NCBI RefSeq assembly: GCF_042466665.1
Contig: NZ_CP162102.1
Coordinates: 6,758,001-6,822,000, forward strand
DNA from: Peterkaempfera podocarpi
Lineage (GTDB): Bacteria > Actinomycetota > Actinomycetes > Streptomycetales > Streptomycetaceae
Length of the DNA stretch: 64,000 nt
Reading direction: 5' to 3'
Shown piece after piece: positions 59,883 through 64,000 of the stretch (its first letter is position 1; each line of letters begins with the position of its first letter). The notes beneath the pieces were generated by a model. That model had not been told where the DNA came from. It ran no database searches and saw only the letters and a list, made by a program, of their open reading frames with translations. The translations under genes were made by a program, and so were the position numbers.

Positions 59883-60829
59883 GCTCCGCCCGGCGGCCGC
59901 GCCGGTCCAGGGCCGTCCACGCACTGCCCTGGCTGTTCCTGCTCCCGGCGCTCGCCGCCGAACTCCTGGTCCATCTGGTGCCGATGGCGGTGGGGGTGCT
60001 GATGAGCATCTACCAGGTCACCGTCTACGAGATCCGCAACTGGACCAGCGCCCCCGGCCCCACCCTCGCCAACTACCGTCTGGCGGTGGACTTCCAGGGA
60101 CCGGTCGGCTCGGCGCTGCTCAGATCCTTCGCCCTCACCCTCGCCTTCACCGTCCTGGTGGTGGGTGTCTCCTGGCTGATCGGCCTCGTCGCGGCGGTAC
60201 TGCTGCACCCCGTCTTCCGCGGCCGGTCACTGCTGCGCACCGTCTTCCTGGTGCCGTACGCACTGCCCGTCTACGCCTCGGTGATCACCTGGAGCTTTAT
60301 GCTCCAGCGGGACACCGGGGCGGTGAACGCCCTGCTGGTCGACACCCTGGGACTGACCGCCCACCGCCCGTTCTGGCTGATCGGCCCCCATGCCTTCTGG
60401 TCGCTGGTGACGGTGGACATCTGGCGGACCTGGCCCTTCGCCCTGCTCACCCTGACCGCCGGACTGCAGACCGTCCCGGAGGAGCTCTACGAGGCCGCCG
60501 CGCTGGACGGTGCCGGCCTGCTGCGGCAGCTGCGCTCGGTCACCCTGCCGATCCTCGCCCCGGTCAACCGGGTGCTGGTGATCGTGCTCTTCCTGTGGAC
60601 CTTCAACGACTTCACCACCCCGTACACCCTCTTCGGCCACTCGGCGCCGCCCTCCGGCGACCTGGTCGCGATCCACATCTACCAGGCGTCCTTCATCACC
60701 TGGAACTTCGGGCTCGGCTCGGCCATGTCCGTGCTGCTGCTGGCCTTCCTGGCGGCCGCCGTCGGCTTCCCCCTGCTGGCCGGACGGATGCTGCGACGGG
60801 CCGCCGGAAAGGGGACGGGCACCGGATGA
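59879..60829 (+). CDS. Sugar ABC transporter permease (MalF/UgpA-like)
   Basis: The 316-residue protein has six membrane segments, beginning LPWLFLLPALAAELLVHLVPM. The EAA coupling motif is LYEAAALDGAGLLRQLRSVTLPILAP. It overlaps the binding-protein gene by four bases. Confidence 0.92.
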   Translation: MSSARRPRRSRAVHALPWLFLLPALAAELLVHLVPMAVGVLMSIYQVTVYEIRNWTSAPGPTLANYRLAVDFQGPVGSALLRSFALTLAFTVLVVGVSWLIGLVAAVLLHPVFRGRSLLRTVFLVPYALPVYASVITWSFMLQRDTGAVNALLVDTLGLTAHRPFWLIGPHAFWSLVTVDIWRTWPFALLTLTAGLQTVPEELYEAAALDGAGLLRQLRSVTLPILAPVNRVLVIVLFLWTFNDFTTPYTLFGHSAPPSGDLVAIHIYQASFITWNFGLGSAMSVLLLAFLAAAVGFPLLAGRMLRRAAGKGTGTG

Positions 60830-61665
60830 GCAACCCCCGCTGGCTCCGTCCGCTGCGCTGGGTGCTCCTCGCCCTGCTGGCCGCGTTCACCCTGCTGCCC
60901 GTCTATGTGATGGCGACGTCGTCCCTCAAACCCCTGCGGGACGTGCAGGGCGGCTTCACCTGGTGGCCCACCAGCCCCACGCTCTCCCCTTATGCCGACA
61001 TGTGGCACACCGTGCCGCTGGCGCGCTACTTCGCCAACAGCGCCGTCGTCGCCTGCGGGGCCACCGCGGCCTCGGTGGTCATCGCCCTGGCCGCCGCCTA
61101 CGCCCTCAGCCGTTACCGGTTCCGCGGCCGCGGCACCTTCCTCGCCGTGGTGCTCTCCACCCAGATGCTGCCGGGCATCCTCTTCCTGCTGCCGCTCTTC
61201 CTGATCTACGTCAACCTCGAACGCCATCTGGGCATCGAGCTCTACGCCACCCGAACCGGCCTGGCCCTCACCTATCTCACCTTCTCCCTCCCCTTCTCCA
61301 TCTGGCTGCTGACCGGGTACTTCGAGTCCATCCCCCGTGAACTCGACGAGGCCGCCCGGGTCGACGGCGCCTCACCGCCCGCCGTCCTGCTGCGGATCAT
61401 CGTCCCCGCGGCGGCCCCCGGGATCGCGGCCGTGGCGGTCTTCGCCTTCATGACCGCCTGGGGGGAGATCCTCTTCGCCTCGGTGCTGACCGACGAGTCC
61501 ACCCGCACCCTCGCCGTGGGCCTCCAGTCCTACGCCACCCAGTCCAATGTCTACTGGAACCAGGTGATGGCCGCGTCGCTGGTCGTCAGCGCCCCCGTGG
61601 TGGCAGGGTTCCTGGCCCTCCAGCGCTATCTGGTCCGGGGCATGGCCGCGGGGGCGGTCAGATGA
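60826..61665 (+). CDS. Sugar ABC transporter permease (MalG/UgpE-like)
   Basis: The 279-residue protein has six membrane segments and the EAA motif LDEAARVDGASPPAVLLRIIVPAAAPG. ATG 60826 overlaps permease 1 by four bases. No ATPase gene follows; such actinomycete operons use a shared MsiK-type ATPase encoded elsewhere. Its last eight bases overlap the end of the convergent lysoplasmalogenase gene. Confidence 0.92.
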   Translation: MSNPRWLRPLRWVLLALLAAFTLLPVYVMATSSLKPLRDVQGGFTWWPTSPTLSPYADMWHTVPLARYFANSAVVACGATAASVVIALAAAYALSRYRFRGRGTFLAVVLSTQMLPGILFLLPLFLIYVNLERHLGIELYATRTGLALTYLTFSLPFSIWLLTGYFESIPRELDEAARVDGASPPAVLLRIIVPAAAPGIAAVAVFAFMTAWGEILFASVLTDESTRTLAVGLQSYATQSNVYWNQVMAASLVVSAPVVAGFLALQRYLVRGMAAGAVR

Positions 61666-62353
61666 CCGCCGTCCGGGGCCCGGGGGAGGGGACCGGGAGG
61701 GGGCCCGCCGGCGGCAGGCGCAGAGCTGCGCTGGTGAGCAGGTACTGGGCAGCCAGATAGGTCGCCATCACCCAGAGGTCCTGGCCGGGCAGATGCGGCC
61801 AGTCGGCCAGGTCGGCGGCGATCAGCCCGTCGGAGAACAGGAAGAGGGCGCCGCCCGCGCCGGCGCGCACACCGAGCCCCGCGGAGCTGACCGCGGTGCC
61901 GGTGAGCAGCAGGCTGTAGGCAGCCACCGGGATCCGCAGCCCGCCCAGACCGGGCCACAGACAGCCGACCAGCACCGCCCACAGGACGCCGTACACAGCG
62001 ATCGGCGCGGCCGCCCGGCGCAGGTCGGCGAAGGCGCCGTGGCGGGTGAAGAGCGTCACATAGCAGACATGGCCGGCCGCGAAGCAGCCCATGCCGGCCA
62101 GGAAGGCGGTGTCGGCTCCGAACTCCAGCAGGGAGTCGCCCGCCGCGCCGAACAGCAGGGCGGCGGCGAGCAGCCGCGGGACGCGGTCGGCCGCGGTCGC
62201 CGCATAGGCCGCCAGCAGCAGCATCAGTGCGGGCTTGGAGGCATGCTCCGCGACCGGGAGGCCGACCGCCAGCGCCACCAGGTGGACGGCCCCGGCCACC
62301 GCGAAGGCCGCCAGCAGCACCCGGGCGGCAGTACGGCGCTGACCTCCGGTCAC
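61658..62353 (-). CDS. YhhN/TMEM86-family lysoplasmalogenase
   Basis: The 231-residue protein has about eight membrane segments. Family motifs are KPALMLLLAAYA near residue 40, LLFGAAGDSLLEFG near 70 (catalytic Asp region), and ALFLFSDGLIAADLAD near 170 (second Asp). YhhN/TMEM86 proteins hydrolyse the vinyl-ether bond of lysoplasmalogens to an aldehyde and a glycerophospho-compound. It starts at GTG 62353 in a four-base overlap with the hydroxylase gene upstream, so it is the second gene of that operon. It ends overlapping the convergent permease gene by eight bases. Confidence 0.85.
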   Translation of the reverse strand: MTGGQRRTAARVLLAAFAVAGAVHLVALAVGLPVAEHASKPALMLLLAAYAATAADRVPRLLAAALLFGAAGDSLLEFGADTAFLAGMGCFAAGHVCYVTLFTRHGAFADLRRAAAPIAVYGVLWAVLVGCLWPGLGGLRIPVAAYSLLLTGTAVSSAGLGVRAGAGGALFLFSDGLIAADLADWPHLPGQDLWVMATYLAAQYLLTSAALRLPPAGPLPVPSPGPRTAVI

Positions 62354-63252
62354 AGCGCACCGCCCTCGGCGAGGGACCCCGTGGCCGGGGCGTCCGCCGC
62401 GGAACCGGAGCGGATGCCCGCCTCGACGGGCTGCCAGCCGGGGCCCCGCAGCAGATGCCCCAGCCGGTCGCGCCAGCCCCGGGCGGCGGCGATGTCACGG
62501 GCGATGGCCGCGTACTCATGGGTGGCCACCCGGAGCGGGTTGTGGGTGGTGATGTTCTTGGTGAGGCCGTAGACGGGCCGTACGGTCTCCGCTGCGAACG
62601 TGCCGAAGAGCCGGTCCCAGACGATCAGGATCCCGCCGAAGTTGCGGTCCAGATAACCGCCCTGGGAGGCGTGGTGGACCCGGTGGTGGGAAGGAGTGTT
62701 GAGGAGCAGTTCGACCGGCCGGGGCAGCCGGTCGATGCGCTCGGTGTGGATCCAGAACTGGTACACCAGATTGACCGAGGAACAGAAGGCGAGGGCCGCC
62801 GGGTGCACCCCGGCGAGGATCATGGGCACATAGAAGATCCAGGTGGTGGCGCCGGTCCAGGGCTGCCGCAGCGCCGTGGAGAGGTTGTAGCGGCGGCTGG
62901 AGTGGTGCACCACATGGCAGGCCCACAGGATGCGGACGACATGGTGTCCGCGGTGCGACCAGTAGTAGCAGAAGTCCTGGGCCAGCAGCATCAGCGGGAC
63001 CGTCCACCAGGCCAGTGGCACCCGCAGGGGGGTGAGCTCGTACAGTGCGCTGTAGATCGCGACGGTCGGGATCTTCCACAGCGCGTCGAAGAAGAGGCTG
63101 CCGAGCCCCATGGAGAGACTGGTCGCTGTGTCCCTGCCCGCATACCCCTGCTCGTCGTCGTCCGGATGGAAGCGGTAGGAGACCAGCTCCAGGACGGTGA
63201 GCAGCACGAAGGCGGGAATGGACCACAGCACGACATCGGGCAGGTTCGGCAT
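62350..63252 (-). CDS. Alkylglycerol monooxygenase-like membrane hydroxylase (sterol desaturase superfamily)
   Basis: The 300-residue membrane protein has the eight-His di-iron motifs of the fatty-acid hydroxylase superfamily: YYWSHRGHH, HVVHHSSRRYNLSTALRQ and TPSHHRVHH. The blocks NLSTALRQ, YQFWIHTE, NTPSHHRVHH, a later IVWDRLFGTFAAE, VYGLT and the C-terminal GPGW follow the order I know from animal AGMO/TMEM195, which cleaves ether lipids. So an ether-lipid substrate is likelier than sterols or carotenoids. No ribosome site precedes ATG 63252, but TATCGT lies about 12 bases upstream, so the message may be leaderless. It is coupled to a lysoplasmalogenase gene. Confidence 0.82.
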   Translation of the reverse strand: MPNLPDVVLWSIPAFVLLTVLELVSYRFHPDDDEQGYAGRDTATSLSMGLGSLFFDALWKIPTVAIYSALYELTPLRVPLAWWTVPLMLLAQDFCYYWSHRGHHVVRILWACHVVHHSSRRYNLSTALRQPWTGATTWIFYVPMILAGVHPAALAFCSSVNLVYQFWIHTERIDRLPRPVELLLNTPSHHRVHHASQGGYLDRNFGGILIVWDRLFGTFAAETVRPVYGLTKNITTHNPLRVATHEYAAIARDIAAARGWRDRLGHLLRGPGWQPVEAGIRSGSAADAPATGSLAEGGAL

Positions 63253-63335
63253 GTCGGCACACGATAGGTGGGCGGAGGCCTCGGCGGAAGAGGTGTTACC
63301 GCCGCGTAGGAGATCCACATGGGAGGGAGAGGCAG

Positions 63336-63695
63336 ATGGCCGGAGGCAAGGGGCGGCACCCCGACGCCCGAGAGGTGTGGGCGCTGTACGAGGAGACACG
63401 GCGGCCGGGGGTCCCGGGCCTGGCGGCGCGGGTCGCCGCCGCGCCCAGGCTGTTCCGCACCGCACTGCGCGGTGAGTACCCTCATCTGCCGCGCGGCAGA
63501 ACGCTGGTGTGCACCCTGCTGATGCTGGTCTATCTGGCCTCCCCGCTGGACGCGGTGCCGGACTTCATCCCGGTGGTCGGCTGGATGGACGACGCGGGGG
63601 TGCTGATGTGGACGCTGCGCGCCCTGGTGCACGAGTCCGGTCGCTTCCTGCTGTGGGAGCAGGCCACCGCCTCGGCGGCGGAGCACCGTCCCTGA
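63336..63695 (+). CDS. DUF1232 (YkvA-like) membrane protein
   Basis: The 119-residue protein has the DUF1232 signature VYLASPLDAVPDFIPVVGWMDDAGVL near residues 65-90, with one membrane hairpin. Such proteins are small, of unknown function, and often near membrane or efflux genes. It has GGGAGGGAGA upstream of ATG 63336 and diverges from the ether-lipid operon. Confidence 0.88.
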   Translation: MAGGKGRHPDAREVWALYEETRRPGVPGLAARVAAAPRLFRTALRGEYPHLPRGRTLVCTLLMLVYLASPLDAVPDFIPVVGWMDDAGVLMWTLRALVHESGRFLLWEQATASAAEHRP

Positions 63696-63738
63696 GGGGG
63701 CGCCCGACGGGGGGCCGCCATCGCCTACGCTGAGCGCG

Positions 63739-64000
63739 ATGGACGAGTACGGGCAGCCGGGGAACGTGATGCAGCTGACCGGGCCGGAGAGCGGAACCAC
63801 CGCCGACGACCTGCGACGGCTTGCCCGCTGGTTCGACGTATCCACTTCCGGGCAGGCACACGACCTCTTCGCCGCCGCCTTCGGCCTCTACGGCGCCAGG
63901 CACCTCGGCACCGTACCCGGCCCCGGCGCCGCGCTGCCCGCTCACACCAGCTGGTGGCACGGCCCGGCGGCCGGGCCCGCCCCGCTGCCGGCCGCACTGC
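63739..64000 (+). CDS. DUF2397 (TIGR02677)-like protein, partial at window edge
   Basis: The reading frame is open from ATG 63739 to the window edge (87 codons). DDLRRLARWFD, AHDLFAAAFGLYGARHLG and TSWWHG follow the order of the second half of DUF2397 proteins. In full-length members this block sits well inside the protein, so this gene is either N-terminally short or a remnant. TACGCT at 63726-63731 lies seven bases before the ATG and fits a leaderless start. DUF2397 proteins belong to the four-gene DUF2397/DUF2398/SMC-like/DUF2399 set that I know as Wadjet type II. The rest lies outside the window. Confidence 0.5.
   Translation, partial: MDEYGQPGNVMQLTGPESGTTADDLRRLARWFDVSTSGQAHDLFAAAFGLYGARHLGTVPGPGAALPAHTSWWHGPAAGPAPLPAAL

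Overview
The window looks like chromosomal DNA of a high-GC actinomycete, most likely Streptomyces or a close relative such as Kitasatospora or Streptacidiphilus. The reasons are very GC-rich DNA with G/C third codon positions throughout, frequent GTG and a few probable TTG starts, ATGA/GTGA overlaps between operon genes, several probable leaderless starts, twin-arginine and lipobox secretion signals, and characteristic families (a zinc-ribbon polytopic membrane protein of the SCO7613 kind, IclR/PucR/LacI regulators, an XdhC/xanthine dehydrogenase set). I saw no rRNA, tRNA, CRISPR array, insertion sequence or phage gene.

Layout. 1-2.8 kb: start of an adenine-deaminase-type gene, a highly structured leader before a frameshifted secreted cell-wall-enzyme gene, and a Uma2-family gene. 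2.8-4.6 kb: a frameshifted MoaF-like gene and a membrane-anchored esterase. 4.6-16.3 kb: a purine/ureide catabolic supercluster. It holds malate synthase, then (after a quinone oxidoreductase and a methyltransferase) 8-oxoguanine deaminase, uricase, HIU hydrolase, OHCU decarboxylase, a small HTH gene, a small thiamine-binding-like gene, allantoinase, allantoicase and an IclR regulator. 16.4-19 kb: a large polytopic membrane protein. 19.1-26.3 kb: a glucuronate module of GH115, sodium:solute symporter, glucarate dehydratase (frameshifted) and KdgD. 26.4-33.3 kb: XdhC, three-subunit xanthine dehydrogenase and a divergent PucR regulator. 33.3-37.4 kb: STAS protein, ROK kinase, 2-hydroxyacid dehydrogenase, threonine-dehydratase-like enzyme. 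37.5-46.2 kb: CocE/S15 hydrolase, YceI protein, MFS exporter with MarR regulator, gamma-glutamyltransferase, exonuclease III. 46.3-61.7 kb: plant-polysaccharide genes, namely a CE7 esterase, a GH5-like glycosidase, two paralogous LacI regulators, a complete Opp-type ABC transporter and an ATPase-less sugar ABC transporter. 61.7-63.7 kb: a lysoplasmalogenase and an alkylglycerol-monooxygenase-like membrane hydroxylase in one overlapping operon, then a DUF1232 gene. The window ends inside a DUF2397-like gene.

How the genes fit together. Adenine, xanthine and 8-oxoguanine are funnelled to urate. Urate goes through HIU and OHCU to allantoin, allantoate and ureidoglycolate, and the resulting glyoxylate is captured by malate synthase. 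One TCAAC-N5-GTTGA motif lies upstream of malate synthase, of the urate operon and (imperfectly) of allantoinase, so these appear to form one regulon, plausibly under the IclR protein at 15.6 kb. Uronic acid released from glucuronoxylan by GH115 would enter through the symporter and be degraded via glucarate. Acetyl-xylan/mannan-type oligosaccharides would be handled by the CE7/GH5 genes and the ABC transporters under LacI control.

Most notable observations: the shared purine-regulon operator; a predicted ether-lipid-cleaving gene pair; three independent single-base frameshifts, two of them at GCGCGC runs, which may be assembly error or genuine decay; two in-register tandem repeats over gene ends, one triplicating a Shine-Dalgarno sequence; an MFS exporter fused to carboxypeptidase-regulatory-like domains; and a possible edge of a Wadjet type II-like locus at the right end.
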